Shown one piece after another: positions 24,938 to 33,761 of a stretch of DNA of 64,000 nt. The notes beneath the pieces were generated by a model. It had not been told where the DNA came from, did no database searches, and saw only the letters and a list, made by a program, of their open reading frames with translations. Positions within the stretch are counted from its first letter, which is position 1; each line of letters opens with the position of its first letter. The position numbers were made by a program, and so were the translations under genes. Source of the stretch: Paenibacillus rigui (GTDB taxonomy: Bacteria > Bacillota > Bacilli > Paenibacillales > NBRC-103111); NCBI RefSeq assembly GCF_002234615.1, contig NZ_NMQW01000014.1, forward strand, positions 48,159 through 112,158. Direction: 5' to 3'.

Positions 24938-25567
24938 ATGAATATAAAAGAATGGAAAATCGAGCTTCGGCGGCAGGCCGAGTCTGAAAGGAACGCTTTG
25001 TCCCCTGCCGAACGCGCTCAGAAATCAAAAGCTATTAATGAAGCCCTTATCCGGAGGATCGATGACATCTTTCGGACACACGGGAAAAAAAATCATCCCC
25101 CCACTCTGTTTACTTATATGCCTATCAAGTCCGAGGTCGATGTGAAGCCGGTGATGGAAGCATGCTGGAACAAGCGCTACCGAATCGTCGTTTCCAAGGT
25201 ACAGCCGGAGGACAAGCTGCTGAAGCTGTATGAGATTCGTACGTATGACGATTTGGAGAAAGGCACCTGGGGGATTCTTGAGCCGAAGGCTGATGCCCCG
25301 CAGTTGCTGGATATTAAGCAGATTGATGCAGTGCTGGTGCCCGGCTTGGCCTTTGACCGTAATTTGGGCCGTTTAGGGTATGGCGGGGGTTATTACGACC
25401 GGTTTATACAGCAGTATGTACGTGCAGGATGGACGAAGCCCTATATTTTGGCAGGCGCCTACGACATCCAGATGATTGAGGAAGTACCCATGGGATTGTT
25501 CGATTTCCGGCTGGATGAATTAATTACAGAGGAAAGAACGATCCGTGCGGCGAAAAGTAGAGGCTAG
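24938..25567 (+). CDS. 5-formyltetrahydrofolate cyclo-ligase
   Basis: 209 residues. It converts 5-formyl-THF to 5,10-methenyl-THF with ATP, returning folate to one-carbon metabolism. ATG 24938 follows AGAGAGG at seven bases; an upstream in-frame ATG at 24893 would add an atypical 15 residues. Family signatures: basic N-terminal helix KIELRRQAESERNALSP, F-T-Y-M-P-I-K-S-E-V-D-V, and the ATP/substrate segment VPGLAFDRNLGRLGYGGGYYDRF near residue 150. MoaC follows after 28 bases, so it likely starts the molybdopterin/tat transcript. The 220-base gap before it shows no strong promoter. Confidence 0.93.
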   Translation: MNIKEWKIELRRQAESERNALSPAERAQKSKAINEALIRRIDDIFRTHGKKNHPPTLFTYMPIKSEVDVKPVMEACWNKRYRIVVSKVQPEDKLLKLYEIRTYDDLEKGTWGILEPKADAPQLLDIKQIDAVLVPGLAFDRNLGRLGYGGGYYDRFIQQYVRAGWTKPYILAGAYDIQMIEEVPMGLFDFRLDELITEERTIRAAKSRG

Positions 25568-25595
25568 ATAGAAACAACCAAAGGAGGGTACGCTC

Positions 25596-26093
25596 ATGGC
25601 TGACTCCAGGAGTCCTTTGACGCATTTTAACGAGCAGGGCCGAGCACGGATGGTCGATATTTCGGATAAGCAGGAGACGAGCCGAAGCGCAACCGCTCGG
25701 ACAACCGTTTCAATGCAGCCGACGACGCTGGCTCTGATCAAGGAAGGCAAAATAGGCAAAGGCGATGTGCTGGCCGTTGCGCAGGTTGCCGCGGTCATGG
25801 CCGCGAAGAAGACATCGGACTGGATTCCGATGTGCCACCCGCTGTCGCTTACCGGCGTCGATATCCGTTTTTTCGATAACGGTCATAACGAGCTTTACAT
25901 TGAAGCTACCGTAAGGACCAAGGGGCAAACCGGCGTCGAGATGGAAGCACTCACGGCGGTGTCGGCTGCGTCGCTTACGGTTTATGATATGTGCAAGGCT
26001 GCCGAGAAAAGCATGATCATCGGACCGACGCTGTTAATGAGCAAAACCGGGGGCAAAAGCGGCGATTATCAGAGAAACGATACGGAGCAGTAA
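25596..26093 (+). CDS. moaC: Cyclic pyranopterin monophosphate synthase
   Basis: 165 residues; AAAGGAGGG before ATG. With MoaA it makes cPMP, the first molybdenum-cofactor intermediate. The family core is intact: [16 protein letters not shown], the [18 protein letters not shown] segment with the catalytic-site His, [30 protein letters not shown] and the KSGDY C-terminus. No moaA, moaD or moaE is in the window. The same neighbour order (ydiF, moaC) is found in B. subtilis. Confidence 0.96.
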   Translation: MADSRSPLTHFNEQGRARMVDISDKQETSRSATARTTVSMQPTTLALIKEGKIGKGDVLAVAQVAAVMAAKKTSDWIPMCHPLSLTGVDIRFFDNGHNELYIEATVRTKGQTGVEMEALTAVSAASLTVYDMCKAAEKSMIIGPTLLMSKTGGKSGDYQRNDTEQ

Positions 26094-26135
26094 TTCAATA
26101 CAACGACCAATGAACCCATGGAGAGGAGTAAGCTT

Positions 26136-26636
26136 ATGCGTTGGAAAGTGGCGATTTTGACCGCAAGCGATCGAGGATCCCGGGGAGAGCGAGAAGACAC
26201 GAGTGCCCAAGTGATTCGGGAACTGATCGAAGAAGAGATTAACGGGGAAATCGTGGAATACCGTGTCGTGCCGGATGAGAAGGACGAAATTATGGCTGCA
26301 CTCATCGAAATGACGGATTACTTCAAGGTAGATCTCATTTTGACGACGGGCGGAACAGGGCTGGCCCCGCGTGATGTCACTCCGGAAGCGACCTTGGCCG
26401 TGCTTGATCGTCAAGCGATGGGCTTTGTCGAAGCGATGCGGATGATCGCAATGCAAAAAACGCCGAAGGCGATGCTGTCCCGAGCCGTTTCGGGTATCCG
26501 CGGCAGAACGCTCATTATTAACCTGCCGGGCAGCCCGAAGGGGGTCTCGGAAAATTTGGCTGCCATTATGGATCAGCTGCCGCATGCGCTCGGAATTTTG
26601 ACAGGACGTGAAGGAGACCATGGGGATGAGGCCTGA
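26136..26636 (+). CDS. moaB: Molybdopterin adenylyltransferase / MoaB-Mog family protein
   Basis: 166 residues from ATG 26136 with AGAGGAG upstream. It activates molybdopterin by adenylation before molybdenum insertion. Motifs of the MPT-binding fold: ILTASDRGSRGEREDTS, LILTTGGTGLAPRDVTPEA (nucleotide/pterin loop) and LIINLPGSPKGVSENL. The length and single domain fit MogA/MoaB rather than MoeA. It overlaps the next gene by about 11 bases. Confidence 0.9.
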   Translation: MRWKVAILTASDRGSRGEREDTSAQVIRELIEEEINGEIVEYRVVPDEKDEIMAALIEMTDYFKVDLILTTGGTGLAPRDVTPEATLAVLDRQAMGFVEAMRMIAMQKTPKAMLSRAVSGIRGRTLIINLPGSPKGVSENLAAIMDQLPHALGILTGREGDHGDEA

Positions 26637-27630
26637 ATCGATGCTGCGGGAAGTGAAGGTTGAGGATGCGATCGGCTTGATGCTGGCCCATGATCTGACC
26701 CAGATTATTCCCGGGAAGTTCAAGGGAAGGCTGTTTACCAAAGGGCACAAAATCCGCGAGGAGGATATTCCCGCGCTGCTCAGCATCGGTAAGGAGCACA
26801 TTTATGTCATGGACATTCAAGAGGGATGGCTGCATGAGGATGATGCCGCGTTTCGCATGGCCCGGGCTGCATCGGGGGCTAACGTGGAGCTAACTTCGCC
26901 TCATGAAGGGAAAATCACGTTGAAATCGACCATCCACGGCTTGGCCAAAATACATAAACCGTTGGTCGACGCGATCAATTCCATCGATCAGCTGGTCATG
27001 TCAACAACGAAGACCAATACAGTTGTCAAACCGGGGCATCCTTTAACCGGGACGCGGGTGATCCCTTTGCTGGTTGAGGAAACGTCCATTCGGCAGATGG
27101 AGCAGCTTGCAAACGAGGCCTCCGAGCCTTTGGTGCAGGTGAAGCCCTTCCATTCACTCCGCGTAGGTCTGATCACGACGGGCAGTGAAGTATTCAAGGG
27201 GCGGATTCAGGACAAATTCGGTCCGATCGTTCGGGAAAAGGTGGCCGCGTTAGGGTCGGAGGTCATCGAGCAGCGGCTCGCGCCGGATGAGAGCGACGTA
27301 ATTGTCCGCGAAATCCGTTATTTTTTGGAGGAGCAGAAGGCGGATCTGATTCTGGTAACCGGCGGTATGTCGGTGGATCCCGATGACCGTACACCAGGCG
27401 CGATCAGGCAGGCAGGGGCTCGTATTGTCAGCTATGGAACTCCGATGCTTCCCGGCTCCATGCTGCTGGTCGGCTATTTGGACGACGTGCCTATTATGGG
27501 ACTTCCCGGCTGCGTCATGCATGATCCCTACACCTCCTTTGACGCCCTGCTGCCCCGTATTTGTGCCGGAGAACAGATCGTCCGCGCGGATATTACGGAG
27601 CTCGGATACGGAGGGCTGTACGGCTGCTAG
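26626..27630 (+). CDS. Half-length MoeA-like molybdopterin-binding protein
   Basis: 334 residues. ATG 26626 is best placed, nine bases after AAGGAG; GTG 26608 and ATG 26620 are also in frame. The C-terminal half (about 170-315) is the MPT-binding fold: LRVGLITTGSEVFKGRIQDKFGP, DLILVTGGMSVDPDDRTPGAIRQAG and a GLPGCVMHDPYTSFDALLPR end, similar to MoeA domain 3. The N-terminal half resembles the front domain of MoeA only loosely and full MoeA length (about 400) is not reached. It may assist molybdenum insertion or sense cofactor; a clear enzymatic assignment is not possible from sequence. Confidence 0.8.
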   Translation: MRPESMLREVKVEDAIGLMLAHDLTQIIPGKFKGRLFTKGHKIREEDIPALLSIGKEHIYVMDIQEGWLHEDDAAFRMARAASGANVELTSPHEGKITLKSTIHGLAKIHKPLVDAINSIDQLVMSTTKTNTVVKPGHPLTGTRVIPLLVEETSIRQMEQLANEASEPLVQVKPFHSLRVGLITTGSEVFKGRIQDKFGPIVREKVAALGSEVIEQRLAPDESDVIVREIRYFLEEQKADLILVTGGMSVDPDDRTPGAIRQAGARIVSYGTPMLPGSMLLVGYLDDVPIMGLPGCVMHDPYTSFDALLPRICAGEQIVRADITELGYGGLYGC

Positions 27631-27705
27631 GCTGGCTTCGGACGTATCCCCATCCAGGATTCATGCACGGAAAGATATACACATGTAGAGAGGATAAATG
27701 CCTTT

Positions 27706-28038
27706 ATGTTCGGGAATTTGGGCTTTACCGAAATTTTACTTATTGCTATCGTTGCTCTTGTTATATTCGGACCCCATAAGCTTCCGGAGCTTGGACGTTC
27801 CCTGGGCAAAACCATGCGTGAATTCAAGAACGGCGCACGCGAGCTGATGGAGGACGTTCGTACGCCTCCCGAAGCGGAGCGCAAAGACGTGACACCATCC
27901 GTGGCGCCCAGCGGGACCGTCCAGCATGCGTCGGCAGCGCCCAAGGAACAGGCTGCGCCGGCAGCTGCAAATCCTACCGATACCCAGCAGGACAAACCGG
28001 TTAAGCCTGCAGCAGATCCCCGCAGACTGCCCGAGTAG
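27706..28038 (+). CDS. tatA: Twin-arginine translocase subunit TatA
   Basis: 110 residues. One N-terminal membrane helix (about 4-20, GFTEILLIAIVALVIF), the conserved F-G-P-H-K-L-P-E-L-G hinge, an amphipathic helix (SLGKTMREFKNGARELMED) and a long Ala/Pro/Lys tail of about 55 residues. It forms the pore of the Tat pathway, which exports folded proteins, notably molybdenum-cofactor enzymes; its position after three cofactor genes fits that. TatC follows 59 bases later. Confidence 0.93.
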   Translation: MFGNLGFTEILLIAIVALVIFGPHKLPELGRSLGKTMREFKNGARELMEDVRTPPEAERKDVTPSVAPSGTVQHASAAPKEQAAPAAANPTDTQQDKPVKPAADPRRLPE

Positions 28039-28097
28039 GGAACAAGGCGGATCAATCTTTTTTCTTTACTAATTCAAAGCTAAGTTGGTGAAACTGC

Positions 28098-28856
28098 ATG
28101 GAAAAGGATGAAGGGATGTCCTTGGTCGAGCACCTGGGCGAGCTTCGTAAACGGATCATATGGGTGCTGGTCGTCCTTATCATCGGGATGGTCATCGGTG
28201 TGTTCGTCGCACAGCCGGCCATTGCTTATCTCAAAACAATACCGCCGGCCAACAACATCGGCTGGTATACGTTTTCCCCTTGGGAGCCTTTACGGATGTA
28301 CATGAGCTTTGCTCTTGTCGTAGGCCTTATTGTTACACTGCCTTTTTCGCTGTACCAGCTTTGGGCATTTCTGAAGCCCGGACTGCGGGTAGAGGAGCAG
28401 AAGGCATCGCTTATATTTATTCCGTTTGCTTTTTTATTGTTCCTGTTGGGTCTGGCCTTCGGCTATTTCGTTGTGTTCCAAATGGCATTTTTGTTTACTT
28501 CCGGCATTGCAGGGAAGCTGGAGCTGAAGGAAACGTACGGGATCGCCCAATATTTTTCGTTCATGTTCAATATTTTAATTCCGATTGCCCTTGTATTCGA
28601 GCTGCCGATTGTGGTCATGTTCCTGACCAAGCTTCGCATTTTGAACCCGAAGCGGCTGCACAAAATTCGCCGTTACGCTTACATGATTTTGGTGATCGTA
28701 GCTGCGGTTATTACGCCGCCTGATGCCATTTCTGCCATTATCGTGGCGATTCCTATGATTATTTTATATGAATTCAGCGTCATGCTTTCCGGGGTTATCT
28801 ACAGGAAGCAGCTGCTGAAGGATCAGGCCTGGGAAGAGGAGTTCGGTCCGAAATAA
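28098..28856 (+). CDS. tatC: Twin-arginine translocase subunit TatC
   Basis: 252 residues with six membrane helices. TatC is the receptor for twin-arginine signal peptides. Hallmarks: M-S-L-V-E-H-L-G-E-L-R-K-R near the N-terminus, P-F-S-L-Y-Q-L-W-A-F-L-K-P-G-L, the F-x-Y-F-V-V-F family loop, and D-A-I-S-A-I-I-V-A-I-P near the end. A second in-frame ATG at 28116 (MSLVEH...) is also possible, with GAAGG close upstream. A terminator follows immediately, so it ends the operon. Confidence 0.95.
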   Translation: MEKDEGMSLVEHLGELRKRIIWVLVVLIIGMVIGVFVAQPAIAYLKTIPPANNIGWYTFSPWEPLRMYMSFALVVGLIVTLPFSLYQLWAFLKPGLRVEEQKASLIFIPFAFLLFLLGLAFGYFVVFQMAFLFTSGIAGKLELKETYGIAQYFSFMFNILIPIALVFELPIVVMFLTKLRILNPKRLHKIRRYAYMILVIVAAVITPPDAISAIIVAIPMIILYEFSVMLSGVIYRKQLLKDQAWEEEFGPK

Positions 28857-28858
28857 CG

Positions 28859-28903
28859 TCCGCTTTTGACAGCTTTTGCTTGCTGCGAAGGCGGATTTTT
28901 TTT
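28859..28903 (+). terminator. Terminator after tatC
   Basis: TCCGCTTT pairs with AAGGCGGA (one G-U), followed by eight T. Confidence 0.8.
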
Positions 28904-28985
28904 CCGGATGGACATGTCGTATATATAAATTTGGAATGGATACAATGTATGGGGTGTGAAAAATCGGTAAAATCCTGAAAACCAC

Positions 28986-29014
28986 TTGCAAAATTCACAC
29001 AAACTGATTATCAT
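28986..29014 (+). promoter_or_regulatory. Sigma-A promoter of groESL
   Basis: TTGCAA (28986-28991), 17-base spacer, TATCAT (29009-29014); the start point would fall at or just before the CIRCE element. Confidence 0.75.
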
Positions 29015-29025
29015 AATAAGTGTTG

Positions 29026-29052
29026 TTAGCACTTAACATATTCGAGTGCTAA
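29026..29052 (+). promoter_or_regulatory. CIRCE operator (HrcA binding site)
   Basis: TTAGCACTT-N9-GAGTGCTAA, one mismatch in the left arm against the consensus TTAGCACTC-N9-GAGTGCTAA. It makes groESL a class I heat-shock operon repressed by HrcA. Confidence 0.95.
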
Positions 29053-29101
29053 CAGAAACGGATCAAACGAACAACCATAATCTAAAGGAGGCTATTTTCT
29101 C

Positions 29102-29383
29102 ATGATCAAACCGTTAGGCGATCGCGTAGTCATTGAAGCCATTGCTAAGGAGGAAACCACAGCAAGCGGTATTTTTCTTCCGGAGACTTCTAAAGAAAAG
29201 CCGCAAGAGGGTAAAGTAGTAGCAGTAGGCAGCGGCACTCTGAAAGACGGAGAGCGTATTCCGTTGGAAGTGAAAGAAGGCGACCGTATTATTTTCTCCA
29301 AATACGCTGGCACAGAAGTGAAATACGATGGCCGCGAGCTTCTGATTATGCGTGAAAGCGACATTCTTGCCGTTTTAGCCTAA
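29102..29383 (+). CDS. groES: Co-chaperonin GroES
   Basis: 93 residues, full length. The lid of the GroEL chamber. I-K-P-L-G-D-R-V-V at the N-terminus, the mobile loop around [19 protein letters not shown], and the end [18 protein letters not shown] are all typical. CTAAAGGAGG precedes the ATG. First gene of the CIRCE-controlled operon. Confidence 0.98.
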   Translation: MIKPLGDRVVIEAIAKEETTASGIFLPETSKEKPQEGKVVAVGSGTLKDGERIPLEVKEGDRIIFSKYAGTEVKYDGRELLIMRESDILAVLA

Positions 29384-29477
29384 TTTAGCAGGCCCATACT
29401 TAGGTTAGTCCATTAGCAGCTACTTTATGAGTGGAAGCTTTTACTTATGACAATTAACGGAACGTTTCTAAATATAA

Positions 29478-31133
<1,656 letters not shown>

Positions 31134-31195
31134 TAAGGGCGCAACGTCCTTATGCATCAAGGGTTTTCATGAGCGGAAACGCTGTTTGACCACAC

Positions 31196-31246
31196 AAAAT
31201 AGGCTTCTCACGAGTTCAGATCGAACTCTGTGAGAAGCCTATTTTT
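31196..31246 (+). terminator. Terminator after groEL
   Basis: Long stem AATAGGCTTCTCAC / GTGAGAAGCCTATT with a second GAGTTC / GAACTC step inside, then T5. Very stable. Confidence 0.92.
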
Positions 31247-31388
31247 ATTAAGGGTTGCGTAGTTCAGTCAACAAAATCGAGTTTGATTTCACAGTAGACC
31301 TTCAAAGCTTAGATGAGCATACTTTTGTCATGCATGGATATTGATTCCGAAGGTTTTCAAGATAGCATTAAAAAATAGATTCTGAATC

Positions 31389-31610
31389 TTACCTCAATAT
31401 ACTTATCTTTCTTGTATGAAGTAAACCATCCCGGACATTATAAAATTCTCCAGTCCATTGAACCAACTTTCCGTAATACTTTCCATTGTCTTTTTTCTGT
31501 GCACTAGTCATGGAGTCCAATGATTTCTTAATGCTGTTGAGTCCGTACTTATGACACAAGTGTTCTTAGTTCCAACTCTTCAGCACTTTTTTTACAGATT
31601 CCGACAAAAA
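31389..31610 (-). pseudogene. Gene remnant, unknown family
   Basis: On the minus strand a frame reads FLSESVKKVLKSWN, then an in-frame TAA, then EHLCHKYGLNSIKKSLDSM and, further on, KKDNGKYYGKLVQWTGEFYN before the final stop at 31389-31391. The composition is protein-like (balanced charges, aromatic residues, no low-complexity runs), no ribosome site or start precedes it, and one stop interrupts it. I read it as the decayed 3-prime part of a gene. The family is not recognised. The rest of 31250-31680 shows nothing definite. Confidence 0.35.
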
Positions 31611-31772
31611 TCATTCTTTTGTGAGTTTTTTGTGAGAATAGTCCTGTATAATATGGGTATTGAGAACTATTTCATTGGTAGAGGAGCATGATACTTAACA
31701 AAAACACCTGCAAACTTGTTTATTGGCGATGGTATGACCATAGCCGAGTTCAACCAAATGGAGGAGATTTTA

Positions 31773-31943
31773 ATGGATGATACATATTTTAAACAGCTAA
31801 GGAAGATGAGCTATGAGGATGAAATGAGGTACAGGCTGCTCATCCGCGGGGTAAAACAAATTCTCGTTGAAAAGAAGGAAGAAGGACTGCTTAAGAAGCT
31901 GTTCCGAAGGAAAAAGCATATCGAAGCAAAAGCCTGGAAATAA
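31773..31943 (+). CDS. Small basic protein, 56 residues
   Basis: ATG 31773 with GGAGGAG six bases upstream; an upstream in-frame ATG at 31734 is less likely. Sequence starts MDDTYFKQLRKMSYEDEMRY and ends with the basic stretch KKLFRRKKH. It is predicted soluble and helical. A possible 30-codon open frame (31688-31780) with AGAGGAG directly before its ATG overlaps this start, which would allow translational coupling. A TATAAT at 31647-31652 may be its -10 box, but I find no good -35. No family recognised. Confidence 0.6.
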   Translation: MDDTYFKQLRKMSYEDEMRYRLLIRGVKQILVEKKEEGLLKKLFRRKKHIEAKAWK

Positions 31944-32024
31944 GCGTGTGTCGGATAACTGCATCAACGAAGCAACCCTCCTATGATATAATAAGCATAT
32001 TATTATGTTTCATGGAGGCAGTCG

Positions 32025-33761
32025 ATGGTCAGCCTGACTTATCAAGAACTTATTCAGCGGATACGTCCCTATTTCTCTCAAACGATCCTCAAACGAGGTT
32101 GGCAATATTATAAAGACGATACGATCGAACAATTCCAAGCCGAAAGTGAGTCCATCATTAAGGCTGTCGTATATGGCTCGGTCAAATATTTTGTGAAGCT
32201 GGATTTGAAACAGTTCCGCAATAGCCGCTGCAATTGTCCGCATGATGAATATTGCAAGCATATGGCCGCTATCTTGTATGAAGCGAGCTACCGCGCGGGC
32301 CTTCAGCCGAAGCAGCTGCTGTCACCAACCCCGAAGCTGCTCTCAGAGCAGGTGGAGGTAGAGGTAGAAACAGCTGGAGGAAAAGCGGCTTCGTCTTCCA
32401 GTCTGAAGCCTCAAATCAAGCTGGGGATCCAGGAGAGCGCTGCTTCTGCGGAGGTCCGCCCACCTGGTCAATCCTTAAGCGGCAATGAATCTACTGCTGA
32501 TATGGAGAAGGCTCCTTCGGCAGCTCTTGCAAAGAAGTCGGGAGGAAGCAGGGCCACTCCCAAGGAGAAAGGCAGTGCAGCCGACTGGCATCGCTATTTT
32601 GAGAAGCAGTTTGAGCATTTCTCTATGTACGAAAACGGCCGTGAGATGGAGGAACTGTTCACCCAGGTAATGGAATGGTTTCTTCCCTTTGCCTCTGGCT
32701 GGGAGAGCACGCGTCGGTTGCTGTACGGCATGCATGTCGTTTTATTCGTGATGAAGCGGGTGGACGAGCTTCGTGCGGAGATGATGCGCCAGCATTATTA
32801 CAGGCTTTTTGGTTATGCCCGAATTTTCACGGACATAGCCGAGCAATGCTTGCAAGTGATGACGGACATGGTCCAGCGAGTGAACCGAATGGAGGCTCAG
32901 GAACGGTATCCGGAGCTGCTTCAAGCCACGGTACAATACTTAAGCGAGCATGCATTCCCGGAGCATAAATCTTCGATGCCTTGGGACGACGTCTACAGCC
33001 TGATTTGGCGCAAATTGCTCATTCATCCGGCTTTGCGGGAACATGAACGGGCCCGTATCTCCGAAGCGCTGGCGAACCAGCGGCTATTTCCTGCGTGTAG
33101 AGATGCGCTCGTGGTGAGCAGAGCCTTTTTTGATGTGCTGGATCGAAATGATCGTCGAGCACGTCAATGGCTTGAGGAAGAGCTCAGCGGACAAGGAACA
33201 GTGCTCATTTTTTCTCTACTCGAGGGCTTCGTGTCGGATAAGGATTGGGATCGGCTTGTGGAATGGCTTCACTGGCTTGTCCCGATTATCAAAACTTCCG
33301 GTGGTGCCATGATGGATCGGTATTTTGCCTATTGGCTGGAGGCGGTCAAGCATCTGGAGCTGGAACGGGAATGGCAAAGCGTGATTCGGTCCATGCTGCC
33401 GGAAAGCTATCCTTTTTATGCGCGTATGCTGTTTGAGCAGCAGCGGTTTCAGGAATGGGTCGATATCAATATTATTTTCATGCGGTCGCCTTCCCATTTT
33501 AGTGCGGCTGAGCTTAAGCAGGTAGAGGCTTATGATGGACGATTGCTGCTGCCTATGTACCATTTTGCCGTAGAGCGGTCCGTACTTGAGAAAAATCGCA
33601 CATCCTATAAGACCGCGGTCCGGCTGCTCAAAAAGCTGACAGCTCTCTGCAAGCGTTTAAAGGAGCCTGAACGCTGTGAGCAGTATATTCAACAAATCAG
33701 CAAGCAGTATTCCCGGTACCGTGCTTTTCAGGAAGAGCTGCGGAAAGGAAAGCTGCTATGA
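32025..33761 (+). CDS. SWIM zinc-finger protein
   Basis: 578 residues; GGAGG just before ATG. The SWIM motif is C69-N-C71-P-H-D-E-Y-C77-K-H79, a zinc-binding fold that contacts DNA or protein. The preceding beta-rich part (about 20-60) is typical of bacterial SWIM proteins. A variable, Ser/Ala/Lys-rich linker (about 110-195) separates it from a long helical region of TPR-like character. The last four bases overlap the SNF2 gene (ATGA), so the two are translated together; SWIM plus SNF2 is a recurring bacterial pair of unknown cellular role, presumed to act on DNA or nucleoprotein. Confidence 0.9.
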   Translation: MVSLTYQELIQRIRPYFSQTILKRGWQYYKDDTIEQFQAESESIIKAVVYGSVKYFVKLDLKQFRNSRCNCPHDEYCKHMAAILYEASYRAGLQPKQLLSPTPKLLSEQVEVEVETAGGKAASSSSLKPQIKLGIQESAASAEVRPPGQSLSGNESTADMEKAPSAALAKKSGGSRATPKEKGSAADWHRYFEKQFEHFSMYENGREMEELFTQVMEWFLPFASGWESTRRLLYGMHVVLFVMKRVDELRAEMMRQHYYRLFGYARIFTDIAEQCLQVMTDMVQRVNRMEAQERYPELLQATVQYLSEHAFPEHKSSMPWDDVYSLIWRKLLIHPALREHERARISEALANQRLFPACRDALVVSRAFFDVLDRNDRRARQWLEEELSGQGTVLIFSLLEGFVSDKDWDRLVEWLHWLVPIIKTSGGAMMDRYFAYWLEAVKHLELEREWQSVIRSMLPESYPFYARMLFEQQRFQEWVDINIIFMRSPSHFSAAELKQVEAYDGRLLLPMYHFAVERSVLEKNRTSYKTAVRLLKKLTALCKRLKEPERCEQYIQQISKQYSRYRAFQEELRKGKLL

